Counted from the first letter of the stretch, positions 10,233 through 24,400 are shown. The stretch: DNA of 64,000 bases from Eonycteris spelaea (GCA_003508835.1 PUFA01000081.1:434001-498000), one strand, 5' to 3'. A program made the numbers and translations. The notes: generated from the letters alone by a model not told the origin.

Positions 10233-13200
10233 TTGCCAGAATACTTGTTAAAAAAAGAGACATCATTGATCAAGCATGACTTTAGACAATATTCAGCCTC
10301 ATAATTCTTCCTACCCCAATATCTAGGCAGACACCACCAACCTGAAGAAGTTGGTGGAGGAGATGGGACCTGTTTGCCAAATGATGACCGTAAAATGGTG
10401 CCTATGCTTTCTTGCTATGTTGCAAGACACTTTACAGAAATTCCTTTTCTCTTACTTAGATTATTTGCAATGGCGGCAGTTTTGGACCTTTCTTTGAATT
10501 TCTTCATCATATTCTAATTCAAATCCCCTCCAATCTGGGGGGAGCTCTTCTTGACTAAAATGTCACTGAGTTATGGATGTGGTAGAGATTACTTGTTGTT
10601 ATGAAGGGAGCACTTCCATTTCATCTTTGAAAAATTGAGTGTCTCATAAATCAATTTGCCAAGAAATACCTAAATTCCTGTTAAACATCTGTCAGGGGAA
10701 CCAGAGAAAGTGACATGAAATGAGTTCAGAAATTCCAACTATGCTTTACAACAAAAGAATCTTTATGATATGTTTCAGGTGTTGATGTTTGGGTTGGTTC
10801 TAGGCTGAGCACAGTATATAGGCAAGAGAGCAATACAGATTAAATTTCTGTTGTTGCATAAAAATGCTGAAGGATTAATCATAGTTTGGTAGTAGACAGA
10901 TAAGACTATCCAACTTTTCTGTTCTCACTTCCATTTCTTCACAAGCATCTACCTCTGATATTTTCAATCCACCTCTTCCTTTAAAGTCTGGCTTCCAGAT
11001 TTTTGCAATTTTGGGAGAGGGTCTCAATTGGGAATTTGTTAAAGTTTTGTTCTTTCTCTAAGGAGAATATTTCTAAAAATATTATTAAAAATAACCATTT
11101 TTCCTCCTTTTGTGTCTTGGCTCCAATCTCCCCTCCCCCAACTCTTTTTCTCCACCCTTAAAGAAGGGACTGACATCAAAATAATTCATTGTGAAATCAT
11201 TGAATTTTCCTCCTGCTAAAGATTTTTTGGAGAGAATTTAAACTAAATCTTACCCACTAAGCCTTATTCCCAAATGCTCCCTTGTGTGCTGAAGTAATGA
11301 TATGCATATCCATGATGAAAATGCCTTTTTAAAATGAGGGCCAGACACTATTGTTTAGTTAAAATTAGAACCAGCTTATTTCTTAGAACCAGTTATAATA
11401 CTTTTGTGATCAGAGATAAATTGTGCTTGGTTTTCTTTTCCCTTTCCTACCAGTTCTAGGCATTGCTTTTGGCTACCAGGAAACACACTGGTCAGTTGGC
11501 AGCAGGAAAGTATTATGACCAAGAGACTAGTCCACTAATTCTCTATGTTTTTTCGCAGACTTTGCAGAGAAGAAAAATCCTACATCCAAGTCAACATTCT
11601 GGAGTCTGTGCCAGGTCCACATAGTGTAATGTATTGGGGTAGAAACTCCTCTTCTCTTATGTTCTCCAGGCAGTCATAGGACTGTCTCCAAGAATTATCC
11701 AAACAGGTGTGGCCCAGAATGGGACAGGATAGAGCTAACCCCGGAAAGTGTTTAGGAGAGCAGGTTTTAAGGATGGGATCTTAGTCAAAACAGGTTCTTG
11801 GCAGAGGTAGAACCATCCTATCAGGAAAAGTGAGAAGCACCTGAGTGGGTGGCTTGTCAGACATTTCTTTCCTCCTCTACTTGAGGCCACAACTGGTTGT
11901 GTTTCCTATTTATGCTTCCATCGCATTGTATGCAGATGACTCGATGGTTCAGGAGGTGAGCACAATTAAACAGCAGTGGAGGAACTCCATGCAGTAGTGT
12001 TCCCATAGCCTCATATTGTGGTTGGATGAGCTCCAGAAAAGCTTGATTTGATCCCAGCATTGTAATGCATCGCAGACTTGCCCCAGATCAAATTGCTGAA
12101 ATGCAAATGCATTGGTTTTTACTGCAGACTCACTTTGGGTTAAGCTTTTCATGTCCCACTGGCAGAATCTAGCTACACATCTCTATTTATCATTGACTTT
12201 AATGCAAAGTGTATTTACAGTATGTTGCAGAGCACCCTCTTTGAAAAAAAAAAAATACTCACATTCCTCCACAGTAGGCCAAGCGTAGGGCATTCTCATG
12301 GAAGTAAAACCTGAACTGCTGTGTGCTACTGAAAACAGTTTCCTCTTAGTGCCAAAGTAATTGGTCAGGACACTTGTCTGCTCTCTTAGCCTGGGGACAT
12401 TCCTTACTCTTGACTGCTTCTGCCTCAACCACAATACTCAGGGAATCCATTGGATTGCCAGTTGCAGCACAAAATAGTACTCAAAGATTGTAAAGGCAAA
12501 ATATTTTCTCTGCGAGTTCATATTTCTCAAATACCTTTAGAAGTGCATCTTCCCAGAGCACCAATCTGACTCTGATGGACTTTCTGAGTCTTTCATTTAA
12601 ACGAAGCCATGTTTTAAAGACCACTTTAGCTCGCTTTCCTGAACGTTCATGGAGTGCCTTTGGTGGAGCTGTGTTGGGCACCTGTGGGCTACAGAAGGAG
12701 GTACTGACTTTATCCTCGAGCCTTGGGTTTTTATCATTTCTACCACCAGTAAGACAGGTAACAGGGGGAACTTCTATTTGGGGGTATGTCGGTAACGTTA
12801 TTACGAATGTTAAAAAATCTTTGCTTTTGGGGGGGTGGTCAGGGAATGCTTCCTACAGGGGTAGGAATTCCTATGAAGTTTATGATTGGAAATCTGTGGT
12901 CTGTCTTTTGGAACAAATGCCTATCCAACCATGATACTTTTTAAGTTTTCAAGGGTCCTAGCGTACGTATTGCTAGTTTTAGAAAAACATATTCTTTGCT
13001 TTTCAGGTATATCTTTTTAAGTAGGAAAACTTGAAAAGACCAACTTTACCATTGTGTTGCTCCGCTTTTAGAAATACCAAAAAGGAGATATAGTTAGAGT
13101 TATAGAGCTATTTGCCAACTTTGCTTCAGAAATTTGAAGTACCCTCACAGTATCTAGCAGTTGGCAGAGCACATCAGAATAACAGACTTAGCTGAAGGTG

Positions 13201-13639
13201 ACCAAAACAGAGACTAGCGTACAAATGCCAAGAGGATCTCTCACGCACTCTCTTTTTTTTTTATTCAAATTTCACATCTGTGCTCTATTTTTAAACATTT
13301 ATTCTTTAAGTGATAACGCATGTTTTACCAAGCCCCTTATTGGATTAGACATGTTTAAAATCCCCTCAACTTTAACCTGTTCATTACTGCTTCTAAGAGC
13401 ATTAGGATCCACCACCAAAACAGAGATTATATATAGGAGTATTTCCCAAGATGTCAGCCACTGGAGCCAATGTACTTTGGGAAGAGAGGGACCCAGCTGT
13501 TGCGCTGAGTAGATTGGGGTGGGGATCTTAGACTGACATTGCTTCAGGAAGACAAGTGCGAGTGTAATATATCCTGTGTTCTTGTTCTTCATGATAGTTT
13601 TCCTACTCATATGTTAGAATGAGAGGAACTAATAATTTT

Positions 13640-13745
13640 TGAACTCTTTGTATCTGACACTGGGCTAAGGATTTTAAATACGTTTCCAGAACTGGGTAAA
13701 GATGCCACAGCTAGTAAAGGGTCTCACTCCAAAGCTCTCCTATGC
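13640..13745 (-). repeat. MIR fragment, antisense
   Basis: It shows 'tgacactgggctaaggattttaaatacg' followed by 'gatgccacagctagtaaagggt', which fits a truncated reverse-complement MIR. Confidence 0.5.
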
Positions 13746-14754
13746 TCTTTTCAGCAGATGCCCCCAGCTGATGCAATACCTTGGTTAGGTCATAGCCCCC
13801 ATGAAATGAAGCTAAAAAGTAGCATAAAAGGAAAGCTTTATTCTGTGATCCTGAGCACCACTCCCATCCCCTCCCCAGGGCCCCAGCCAGCTCCTGCCAT
13901 GACCTGAGGTCACATTTGCAGGCTGGAGAGAGCACTTATCTCTTCCTGCATCACCAGGCATCAGCCACTGCCATGGGGAGAAGGGGCTGTGGGCTTGATC
14001 AAGTGTGCTGCATTTTCTGTTTTCTGGCATAAAATGCTGGCACTTGCCTTTTGTAGCCTTTATATTTCATTCTCAAGATATCTGCTCGAAAGCCTTTTTC
14101 CCCTTTAGTTTGCCATTTCTGCTTCATCATTTTACATATAAAAACAGGTTTCTTCTGGTCCTCTTCTCTCTCTCTCCCTCCTTTCCTTCCTCTCATCGTA
14201 TAATTAAAAGACCTTTCAGGCTGTCCTCACCTTATCATTTCAAATGAACTGAAAAAAGATTCAACTTCCTGCCCTTGTGTCTTCCTGATGCTGAATATCA
14301 AAATGAAAGAAAACTCCTTTTCCCCCTGCCTTTTCACTTCATACTACCCCTTGAATAACTGTGTTTAAATCTTACTGATTTTGTCTTTGTTTAGCATTGT
14401 TGCAAACCAACTGCACCCTTTCCTAGCTTCAGAATTTCCTCTTTGGGGGGGTTTCAAGTAATAATTTAATAGGAAAAGGATTTTTCACCCACCTCTCTCA
14501 TGATTATGGAAAGACAATTATCCATTAGGTTATCTTTACCCTTACTCAGCTCCGTATTCTTTTGGGGAAGATGCCACTTTCCTTTATCATTCCGTGTGAC
14601 ATGCTAACAGCAGAGTTAAAAGTTCCAAAATCTTTCATGTTTAATGTCTAAAAATAATTTTTAACCCATACAATGAACTATATTAAAAAGGACTTAATTG
14701 TGATCACTTTTACTACATAAATGATACTTTTCCGTGGTTGAAAGCATATAAATA

Positions 14755-15300
14755 AATGTTTCATCATAAAAATAGTATATGCTCATTGTAGGAACTTAGA
14801 AAAATGTAAATAAAAACTAAAATCATTTATAATCCCACCACTCAGAAATAACTGTCAGTAAGATTTATAATTTCCTACATTCCATTGTTTACATACATGT
14901 TTGGATAAAAACATGACATACTACATAATTAAGGTTTTTAGGCCTTATAAACATTTAATGTTGTATGCATTTTCTCATGTCTTTAAAAATCGTCAAAAAT
15001 ATATATCTTTGTTTTATGATTTCCATCATTGCTATAATTAATTTAATCATTTTTCTATGGTGTGATTTCAATTTCTTTCTGGTTTTTCACTTTTATAATT
15101 ATATTTGATGACCGTCTCAGTACATAAATCTTGTTTTATTCTGTTATTTTCCTTAAGATTAATGCCCAAAGTTGAAATATTGGAGTTATGAGTGTTTTAA
15201 GGATTTTGGAAAATTGAGAAATAGCTCTTTCCTACAAAGTACTTGACATTTGTTAAGTTTTTACATAAATATCATCTGTTTGTGTTGTTTGTCAAAGCTT
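14755..15300 (-). repeat. Old L1M 3' region fragment, antisense
   Basis: The segment 'aatcatttataatcccaccactcagaaataact' followed by AT-rich text with 'gcattttctcatgtctttaaaaatcgtc' and 'attaatgcccaaagttgaaatattggagttatgagtg' matches the style of reverse-complement L1ME/L1MC 3' sequences. Family and ends are uncertain. Confidence 0.5.
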
Positions 15301-15439
15301 TAGTCCGATAACATGCCACTCTTAGATTTGAGGCAGAATATTACTATAGGTAATGCAGATGGTCCATAAGCTGAGAAAGTAAAGGGCAGGGGGAGATTTT
15401 TAAAACTTCTTCGGGGAGTAGACGTGGGAAGAAGTGGGC

Positions 15440-15800
15440 AATTCATTCAGCAAATTTTTATTGAGCATATACTATGTTCCATATGCCATTCTGGACACTA
15501 TGGGTACTGTAGTGAGCAAAACAAATGCAAAAATCCCTGCCCCAAGGGAGCTTGTATTCTATGAGGGACAAATGAGAAACAAAGACATAAAATACATGGC
15601 ATGATAAATGACAATAAGTGCTATCGGGAAAAATAAAGATGATGATCTGGGAGGTGTCTGGGAGGCGATTTTGAATAAGGTGTTCCCCAGACACATCCCT
15701 GAGAAAGGGACTTGTGAGCAAAGACTTGCAGGGAGGTGAGAGGTGAGCCATGTGGAGCACTGTGCAGGGAGAGTCCTTGGTGGTGACAAACTGTAGCCAG
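15440..15800 (-). repeat. L2 LINE fragment, antisense
   Basis: The text 'cattcagcaaatttttattgagcatatactatgttccatatgccattctgg', then 'tccctgccccaagggagcttgtattctatgag' and 'gacttgcagggaggtgagaggtgagcc' is canonical reverse-complement L2. Two overlapping minus-strand open frames here are by-products of the repeat. Confidence 0.85.
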
Positions 15801-16489
15801 GAGAGTTGGAATCTGTTCTTTTCAGGTCTCAAGTGCAGTTGCTGAATTGACAAGGTGGGGGAGCCAGAACCCCACAACACCAATGTTTAGATGAGATTAT
15901 TTTAAAAAATAAGCACACAAAGACCAAAAACCCCACTCTGTTATCTCTGTCCTGATAGGCCATTGGGAAATGCCTGTTGGACACAACCAGCAAATCTTTA
16001 TTCAGTTGATCTTTGACACAGTCTGTGAATGGAATTGTGCAAAGCGGTTGCAAGTTCAGACTGGACAGAGAGGCTGTCATTTTAGAAAATGATGAAAATC
16101 GGCTGAACAAGAATGACAACTCAGAAGGTTTCTATCTAGGGTGGTTCTTATGCTCAGAAACCTCCCATTAACTGATCATCTTGAGGCTGGTGTATTTCCT
16201 CTCTCTCACGGCCCAGCACTCCTAGAATTATAAACACAGCTCAGAAGCCAACCAGAAATCCTGCTGCTTTAGGCTACTCTGAGTATGTCAAAGTCTCTTT
16301 AGGTGCAAAGATAGGAAGCAGGTGTGTAGGTCACAGGTCCAGGTAGAATTTTTATTGTCTTCTTGGTTTTAGGATCCCAGTGCTCTCTGAGATGTCTGAC
16401 GCAAGGAGCCATCTAGAAAGTATGATGTTAAATGTTTAAACAAAACAAGGCAGCCAGCCTCACCAGGGAATCCCTGGCAGGTAACAGAA

Positions 16490-16625
16490 GGTGCAGGTCT
16501 GAGAATGGATCTGAGGATCAGAGTTCTAGTTCAGCTCTGACCCCAGCACACTGAGAAACCTTAGGTGATTCATTTTGCTTCTCTCACAGGCTCAATTTCC
16601 CCAGCTGTGAAGTGAAGGAAATGAA
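16490..16625 (+). repeat. MIR SINE, sense
   Basis: It shows 'gttctagttcagctctgacc', 'gaaaccttaggtgattcattttgcttctctcacaggctcaatttccccagctgtgaagtgaagg', which is the middle of sense MIR. Confidence 0.7.
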
Positions 16626-16834
16626 CTAAAAGACCTCAAAGCTACTTGCAGTTTTCATAGTCAGAGACTATTCCAGCACATTCATACATATAGTATATTG
16701 AATACTTGATCTACACCAAGGAATTTGAGGATGCACATGCAAATAGCAATATTTGCTTTCAGGGAGCCTACAGTAGAGTAGGGGGGATGCATTGTTCAGT
16801 AGGATATTAACATAGCTATAATTTCTTGAAAAAA

Positions 16835-16995
16835 TGACATTCTAGGCACAGTGTTGCCCTTTGTTGTTTTATTACAGTCCTCACGAAAACTTGAAACGGT
16901 TGTACCATTATTGTCCCTCCTTTGAAGATGGGGAAACCAAGTCACAGAACTGGTGAGTGGTCAAGCCAAAACGCTCAGTAAATCTGCCTGTGAGG
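16835..16995 (-). repeat. MIR SINE, antisense
   Basis: It shows 'taggcacagtgttgccctttg', 'cagtcctcacgaaaacttg', 'gaagatggggaaaccaagtcacagaactggtgagtggtcaagcc', in reverse-complement MIR order. Confidence 0.75.
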
Positions 16996-19920
16996 GTAGC
17001 ACTCGTAGCTCCTTCATTTTCTCATTGCATTGAAGTTTCCATCTTTCCCATCAGGGAATATTTGAGAATTCTAGATTTCCAAGATGACAGGGAAGAAGGA
17101 AGGCTCTGAAGTTTGCTCATTTGGCTGAAGTAATCCTGACTTACCTCTCCTTATTAGTATATGATGGTAAGCAGGCCAACTTATTTATAAAATGGGTTTG
17201 CTGTTTCCTACCTAACTTAACAGAGAGGCATTATCATGAAGCGTCTACCCTGACAGCTGCACAAATGTGCAGGGTGTTGGTCTCAGTTCTGAAATGCAAA
17301 GACGTGGCTATCTTATTCTTCCCCATAGCGTAGCACTGTGCTTGGAAGTCCAAAACTGTCTATGGTGATAATCCATTGACACAGACCTGCTGCACATGAT
17401 TCATTCCTCTGACCAAAGAAGAAAGAACTTGAGTGGCAATGTTCATAAACAGGCTCCCCTCTTCTGTTTCTCTGGGAGCTAGACCCTGATTTATCCTTGA
17501 AGAAAAATAAATAAATAGTGAAGAAGGTACAAACATTGCCTTGAAAGAATCCAATTCACTATGGGTTCGGATATCTTCTTTCCAGGAAAAGAGTGTCTAG
17601 ACCTCCCAGCCCCTGTCTTCCTTGTCCAGGTTCCTGGGGGTCTGCTGGGCCCAGGGTTCTGAGGCTTCTCCAGATGAGGTTGGGCTTCCAGGGAGAGCAT
17701 CCCTGAGTTTTCTAGTGATGCAATCCTTGGTGAGGCAGGGAAACAAAAGACTGATATTTTGGAGGAGGAAGAGCATTTCCAGGGGACTATTTTTTATGAA
17801 CTAAAGATACTTAAGTGTTGCTGATTTATCTTAATAGCAGATACTATGAGCAAAAGTCCCAGCTGCCTCTGTGCTTTTGGCAAGTAAGGATGAGAAATGG
17901 AGCGGAGCAGACCCAATCAGAGCTGCTAGCCCAAAGGTCAGGAGTCTTAATCTTCCTCTCTCCAAATACGTGTCTTAGAATTGTTTCCAAAGTTTTCCAA
18001 GTTACAAGTGGACACCCAGCTTTGGCCAGAGGCAGAACAGCTTTCATCACCAGGTCTCCTGCTCCCAGGATAATTATCTTTTGTTTGAGAGGAGAAACGT
18101 CTGCTTCTACCCTAGGTAGTTAGTTCTTTAAGCTCAGTTACCATTTTCTGGATTTGAGGGTACTGTTTCTATATAAAGAAACCATTTTGTCACATGAAGA
18201 GCCCTCCAACTTGTCATACACATGATTGGAACTCTCAGAGTACACCTAAGTGCTGCTTACATCTCCTCCTATGTCAGGGATGGAATGGGAGTCCACTGAA
18301 CCCAGCGCCTTAAAAGATGGCACATAAATTATGTCAAAGCCATGTTCAGTGTGGTAACATTTGCTAATCCTTATTAGATATGGATAAATTCGTAGAGCTT
18401 AATTTGGCATGTTGACTCAGTTCTTTGGATTGTCTTTGGGGAATGGAAAAGGAATGCATAACTTTACTATAATTTTTCTTTTGTTTCTTTAGAATGGGAG
18501 ATAATTTTTTATTGTTGGCTGGTGGAAACTTTGGTGAATCATGGCCAACTATGGTTCACCCCACAGGAAGAAAGCATCAGACTTTAGCTGAGAACATATT
18601 CTTTGAAACAAACCAGAATATTTGATTTTTAAAATATCTCCCCACTTAAAAAAACAGGCTGTCCAACAAATATTAATGTTCTGACCAAGAGAATTGAGGA
18701 AGTCGAAAGCTGGAATTTCTCTGTAAGGAAAATTTTAGAGTGATATGTGATGCTTTAGTTTAATAATAACTCCACTTAACATGGAAGAGTCTATGAGGAT
18801 GCAGATCCAGGTACAGCCATAAGAATTTACAAGATTGAGCATCCTTCTCAATATTGGTCCTCCTTTCTCCAAATGGAAGGAGCTAGGTGTCGGCCAGAAG
18901 TCAGGCATTCCACATCCCTTTACCAGGTTACCCACATATACATGATCTTGGGTTCATCCTGTCATTTTACTTCCATTTCTGGAATTTGGTCCAAAAATAT
19001 ATATTTAATAATAGGTTCTCTGTTTTTGTTATCAGTTTGATGTTGCAAACCATTGTTGAGTATTTTCAATTGCTTGAATTCAAAGCAATTGTCCTGTTCT
19101 TTATTCTTTTTTCAGCATCTCACATAGTTTGGTGGTCAGTCATGCATACTCAATAATCACCTTTAGGGGAATCGAATCTTGTCAAGTTTAACAAGTCTGA
19201 TCAGGTTAGGGGGTTATTTATCAGCTAGTATTAAAGCTGCAAAATTATTTAAGCAAGATTCTTGTTCTGTTCATAATTGCAGGTTTGTTTTAACAGATCT
19301 GTTTTATAGATTTTTATGTGCACGAATCCTTTGAGCAAATCTAGCATTACTTCTGAGTGAGATTAAGACAGGCGATTTTTCATCTCTGGGGTGGTTTTCC
19401 AGAAGAGTGCTCACATAAAAGAGCCCAATTTTATCCTCTTAGCCACACCCAATTTGCAGCTTCTGCTGAGAGCAGGACCCCAAATTATCCCCACATCTCC
19501 TTATGAAATTCTGTTGAAAAACATTAGTCCCTGTGTACTGTGCACAAAAGCCAAATTACTTTTGGAATGTTCTGAGGAACTCTGGGAATCCAGATAGGGA
19601 TCAAGGGAACAGCACAACATCTCCGCCGCCTGCCCCCCACTCCCACCCCCACCCTGCCTCCACTCAATCTGTTGACTGATTTGTAGGAGAACATTTTCCC
19701 TACCTCGAACCACCTGAATTAAATAAAGTCTTGGGTATAACTTCTAATGTTTGTTTGCTGATTCATTTATTTGTTTGTTTTTTAAATTTTTTCCCCTTTA
19801 AACTCAGGGAATGCAAGGGAAAGCCCTGGGAAAGCAGGGGCCTCCTTGTTCAGTTAAAGCAATATTCTCCTGATCGTTTGCCAGGATGTTAGGGTGTTTC
19901 TCAGATCTTTTACACTGCAG

Positions 19921-20130
19921 AAACGTAAATCAAAGGAAGAGCTTCTAGAACAGACCAAACAAAAACCTCACACTTATTCAGGTACAGAGTTGGTATATGC
20001 TCGTTCTAGTTTTCATTCCCAACAGTACCATGATCTTTATGGGCATGAAAGTTTCCCAGTGCCTCAGAGAGGCATCCCTGAGGAAGAAGTGAGAAAACTT
20101 GAAAAGGAGGAAGCAATAATACATTTCTGA
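19921..20130 (+). CDS. ERC2: Candidate alternative ERC2 exon (terminal, or cassette to 20088)
   Basis: This is a predicted exon. An acceptor, cttttacactgcag, precedes 69 sense codons and a stop in the frame that continues from the phase 0 ERC2 donors. The peptide is hydrophilic and protein-like: it begins KRKSKEELLEQTKQKPHTYS, continues with a Tyr/His/Ser-rich part (SSFHSQQYHDLYGHESF) and closes with an acidic helix EEEVRKLEKEEAIIHF. A usable donor, gaagaa|gtgaga, at 20089 would make a 168-base phase 0 cassette instead. If terminal, an AATAAA at 20276-20281 and a GT-rich stretch near 20330 could end the transcript. The frame upstream of the acceptor does not look coding, which argues against a processed pseudogene. 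I do not recognise the peptide. ERC2 read into this exon would lose the His tract and GIWA. Confidence 0.42.
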   Translation, partial: KRKSKEELLEQTKQKPHTYSGTELVYARSSFHSQQYHDLYGHESFPVPQRGIPEEEVRKLEKEEAIIHF

Positions 20131-20275
20131 TTATTTTTCATGCTAGGAAGCGATAGTGAGAAATCCTGGACCTTTTCTAAGTATACAGTGATTCCCAGCT
20201 TGGAACTCCAAAAGGCTTAATGCTGTGCCCCATAGATTCATAGATAGAGAAGTAAGGTCACAAATTAGAGTGGAA

Positions 20276-20281
20276 AATAAA
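20276..20281 (+). terminator. Possible poly(A) signal for the 19921 exon
   Basis: AATAAA lies about 145 bases after the stop of the candidate terminal exon, with gtttctgtctgtctcg about 50 bases further on. It has meaning only if that exon is terminal. Confidence 0.25.
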
Positions 20282-21402
20282 AGGGAAGAGTTATAAAAAT
20301 GATACAGATTGTTAACTTTTACTCTCTAATGTTTCTGTCTGTCTCGAGGCAGAATCCTCAAAAACAATGTACATGTGTCTTAATTTTCAAAATAGTTATA
20401 TTAACTGCAGCAGCAGTTCTACACCTGGCTCTGTTTTGACATGGCCTGGTGAACTTCTTCCCCACCTTCACCAACTACCAATTCCAGGGCCAGCCTTTTG
20501 ACCTCTATATTCAGAATCTCAAGGGAGGGACACCAAAAGCTGATGGATCTGCTTGATAGACCAGCATTTGGGAGGCATTGATCCAATAAAGGAGGTGAGC
20601 AACCCTCAAAGGTGGGAAGCTTTGTGTTCTCAATTGCCTGCTCTCTCTATTTAGATAGATATGTGAATTCGGGTATGATAAATGTAAAATAAATAGCACA
20701 ATTTAGGATGACTTTTGGCAGCAATTATGACCAGAAGAAGTGTAACTAGGGGCTGGTACAGGATGGTGTAACTGGAGTGAGGGTGGGAGAGTGGAGATAA
20801 GCCTGTGAGCACAGGGCATGCAATGATAATGGGTAAGAGAGACAGCTGGTCAACAGAGTCTATTGAGCACATAGAAGATCTGAGACTGTTCCACATAGTC
20901 CAGAGCTATAAAAAGGAATCAGAAGCCACAGACTGAACTCAGGTACCTAGAGCACCTCCCTTGGTATGCAGCAGCCTGCTGATCCCCTTTGCACAGAATC
21001 AGAGAAGTTGAATAACTTCCTGGTAGTTAAACAGCTATAAAGGGGCTTAACTTTGACCATTTGACCCAAACCTTCTGACCCCACTTCTAGTTTTCTTTAC
21101 TCTCCAGAGTACTTTTAGTTATGGAAATGATCTTAACAGGGTATATTTTGAGCCCAGCTGTGATATAGGCTGTAGGGCCTGGTTTTGTATGGAGGGATCA
21201 TTTCTGGCAAAGGAAGCACCAGGGTAGAGATGAATTTGTGTGTACATGGGCTTATAAACAGATCATCTTTGAAAGAGTTTCTGTGGAGGAAGCTGGTAGG
21301 AGGTAGATTGTTTAAAAGGAAAGGGAGAAGTTGGCTTTGCAGGGTGCCTGAATTGTTTCTCTCCCATGCACAAGACAATGGGGAACCATTGTATAGTCTT
21401 TG

Positions 21403-24400
21403 ATTTTTTTTTAATATTTTTTAATTTTATAATTTTTTTATTTTTCAGTTATCATTGGCATACAATATTATATTAGTTTCAGATGTAAGACATAGTGATT
21501 AGACATTTATATAACTTATGACGTGATCACCCTTATAAATCTAGTACCTGTCTGATGTCTTACGTTGTTATTACGGTATTGACTATATTGCCTATACTGT
21601 ACTTTACATCCCAGTGACTATTTCATAACTAACAATTTGTACTTCTTAATTCCTTCTCCTTTTTCACTCATCCCTCCACCCCCTCCCATCTGGCAACCAT
21701 CAAAATGTTCTCTGTATCTATGAGTTTGTTTCTGTTTTGTTTGTTCATTTTTTTGTTTTTTAGATTCCACATAAAAGTGAAATCATATGGTATTTGTCTT
21801 TTTCTGTCTAACTTATCCAACTCAGCACAATACCCTCTAGGTCCATCCATGTTGTTGCAGTTGGTAAGATTCCATTCCTATTACAGCTAAGTAATAATAC
21901 TCTATTGTATATTTGTACTACCTCTTCTTTATCCATTCATCCACTGAAGGATACCCAGGATGCCTCCATATCTTAGCTACTGTAAATAATGCTGCAGTAA
22001 ACATATGGATGCACATGTCCCTTCAAAGTAGTGTTTTGGGTTTCTTCAGATAAATACCCAAAAGTGGGATTACTGGGTCTTTCTTTGTCTCTTATATAGC
22101 CTTTGTTTTAAAATCTATTTTGTCTGGTATAAGTATTGCTGCTCAGCCTTTTTTTTGTTTCTATTTTCATGAAATATCTTTTTCCACCTCTTTACTTTCA
22201 GTCTGTGTGACTTTCATCTAAAGTGAATCTCTTGTAGACAGCATATATAAGGCTCTGTTTTCTTATCCATTCTGCTACCCCATGGTTTTTGATTGGAGCA
22301 TTTAATAAATTTACGTTTAAAGTAATTGTTATTGCCATTTCATTACTCATATTTTTTATCTTTTTTTCTTCTTCTCAAAGAAATCCCTTTAACATTTCTT
22401 ATAATGCTGGTTTGGTAGTAATGAACTCTTTTAGCTTTTTATCTCTGGGAAGCTCCTTATCTGCCCTTCAATTTTAAATTATAGGTTTTCCGGGTAGAGT
22501 AATCTTGGTTTTAGGTCCTTGCTTTTCATCACTTTGAATATTGCCTGCCAATCCCTTCTGGCCTGCAAAGTTTCTGTTGAGAAATCAGCTGATGGTCTTA
22601 TGGGAACTCTCTTGTAGGTAACTGATTGTTTTTCTTTTGCTGCTTTAAAGATTCTTTCCTTGTCTTTAACCTTTAGCATATTAATTATGATGTAATTTGT
22701 ATTTTGATGTAAGTCTCTTTGTGTTTATCTTTTTGATGGGGCTCTCTGTGCTTCCAGGGCTTATATGTCTATTTCCTTTACCAGGTTGGGGAAGTTTTCC
22801 ATCATTATTTCTTCAAATAGGTTTTCAGTTCCTTGTTCTCTCTCTTCTCTTTCTGGTATTCCTATGATAAGAATGTTAGTATGCAAGATGTTGTCCCAGA
22901 GGCCCCTTAAAAGTTCCTTATTTATCTATCTATCTATCTTTCTATCTATCTATTTATTTATTGGATTTTTTGTTGTTGTGCTGTTCCAATTGGGTGTTTT
23001 CTGCTGCTTTATATTCCAAATTGCTGAATCGACCCTCTGCTTCATCTAATCTACTGTTGATTCCCTGCAATGTAGTCTTCATTTCTGTTATTGTGTTCTT
23101 CACTTATGACTGGTTCTTTTTATGTTTTCTCTCTCTATTGTTATGTTTTCTGTCTCTTTGTTGAAGTTCTCACTGAGATCACAGAGCATCCTTATAACCA
23201 GTGTTTTGAACTCTGCATCTGGTAGATTGCTTGTTTCCATTTTGTTTAGATCTTTTTCTGGAGCTTTGTTCTGATATTCACTTGGGACATGTTTTTTGTG
23301 TCCTTATTTTGGCTGCCTCCCTGTATTTTGTTCTGTGTATTAGGTAGAGCTTCTATGTCTCTCAGTCTTGGTAGAATGGTCTTATGTAGTAAGTGTCCTA
23401 TGGGGCCCAGTGGCCAACAGTCTCCTTGGTTACCTGAGCTGAGTGCTTCAGGTATGTTCCTCATCTGGGTTGTGTTTACCCTCCTATTGTAGTTGAGCCT
23501 TGATTGCTTATCAGAACTGGCTGTGACTGGGACTGTGGTGCAGGGCCTAACCTTACAGAGTAAGATTTGCTTTAGCCGGATTCTGGTGCCTGCTGAATCT
23601 GCTTTTAGGGTATGTCATTTATGGAGGTGATTGGGTGGTGCTCTTGTATGTTCTGAAACTGGCCACTGGGTGTGTTGGTTCTGGGGCCTCTTGAGGTAAG
23701 CTCTGGTGCAGGCCAAGGTCAACTGTTGCCTGTGTCCTGCCCAGACCACTTGGTATGAGTGACAGAGTGATGTGCAGTTGGTTGTCACTTGTGCTGGGCT
23801 TGGAGATACGTGGGAGAGACTGAGCTGCAAACTGAGATCAGCTGCTGCTTATGCTAGGCTGGGAGCATCTTAGCAAGAGATGTGGGGCATGCTGAGATCA
23901 GATGCTGCTTGTTTGGGGTTTGTGAACCTTTGGAAGATTTTAGGAAAGCCTGAATCATGAGCCAAGACAGCCCATTTGTATGGAAAAGACACTGGAAGTG
24001 GCCTCAGTCAGCCCACAGGTCAGGTGGGGTAGGGTTTCAGGGAATTGCCAGGACAGGGTAAAGGGTATTAGTTAGGGTTGACAGCATCTTAGTCTTGGCA
24101 CTTGCCTGGGTCTGTCTGCAGCCTGGGGAAGGTGGAGTGAGGGCTCACCAAAGGAACAATGGCTTCTGCCAGCACTTCTGTCTGGGAGAAAGCTGCCCCT
24201 CCAGCCCTCACGCTGAAGCCAGACAATTCATTTCCTTTGTAAATCCTTGGTATCTTTCAAGCTGCTTCCCCAGCTCTGGACTTCAGAGTGAGTGAGTTCA
24301 TGCATGGGCCCTTGAAAAGCTGTGCTTGAGACCCCAGCAGCCCTCCATCTCACTGAGACATAATCTCCACTGGCTTTTGCAGCCAGAAGTTGTAGGGATT

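Noticed and set aside
12575..12934. 119-codon + strand open frame near 12.6 kb
   Set aside because: Part of it resembles a faint antisense L2 opening and the rest has no protein character; no phase-compatible splice pair was found.
15458..15883. 141-codon minus-strand frame
   Set aside because: It coincides with an antisense L2 copy and is a by-product of that repeat.
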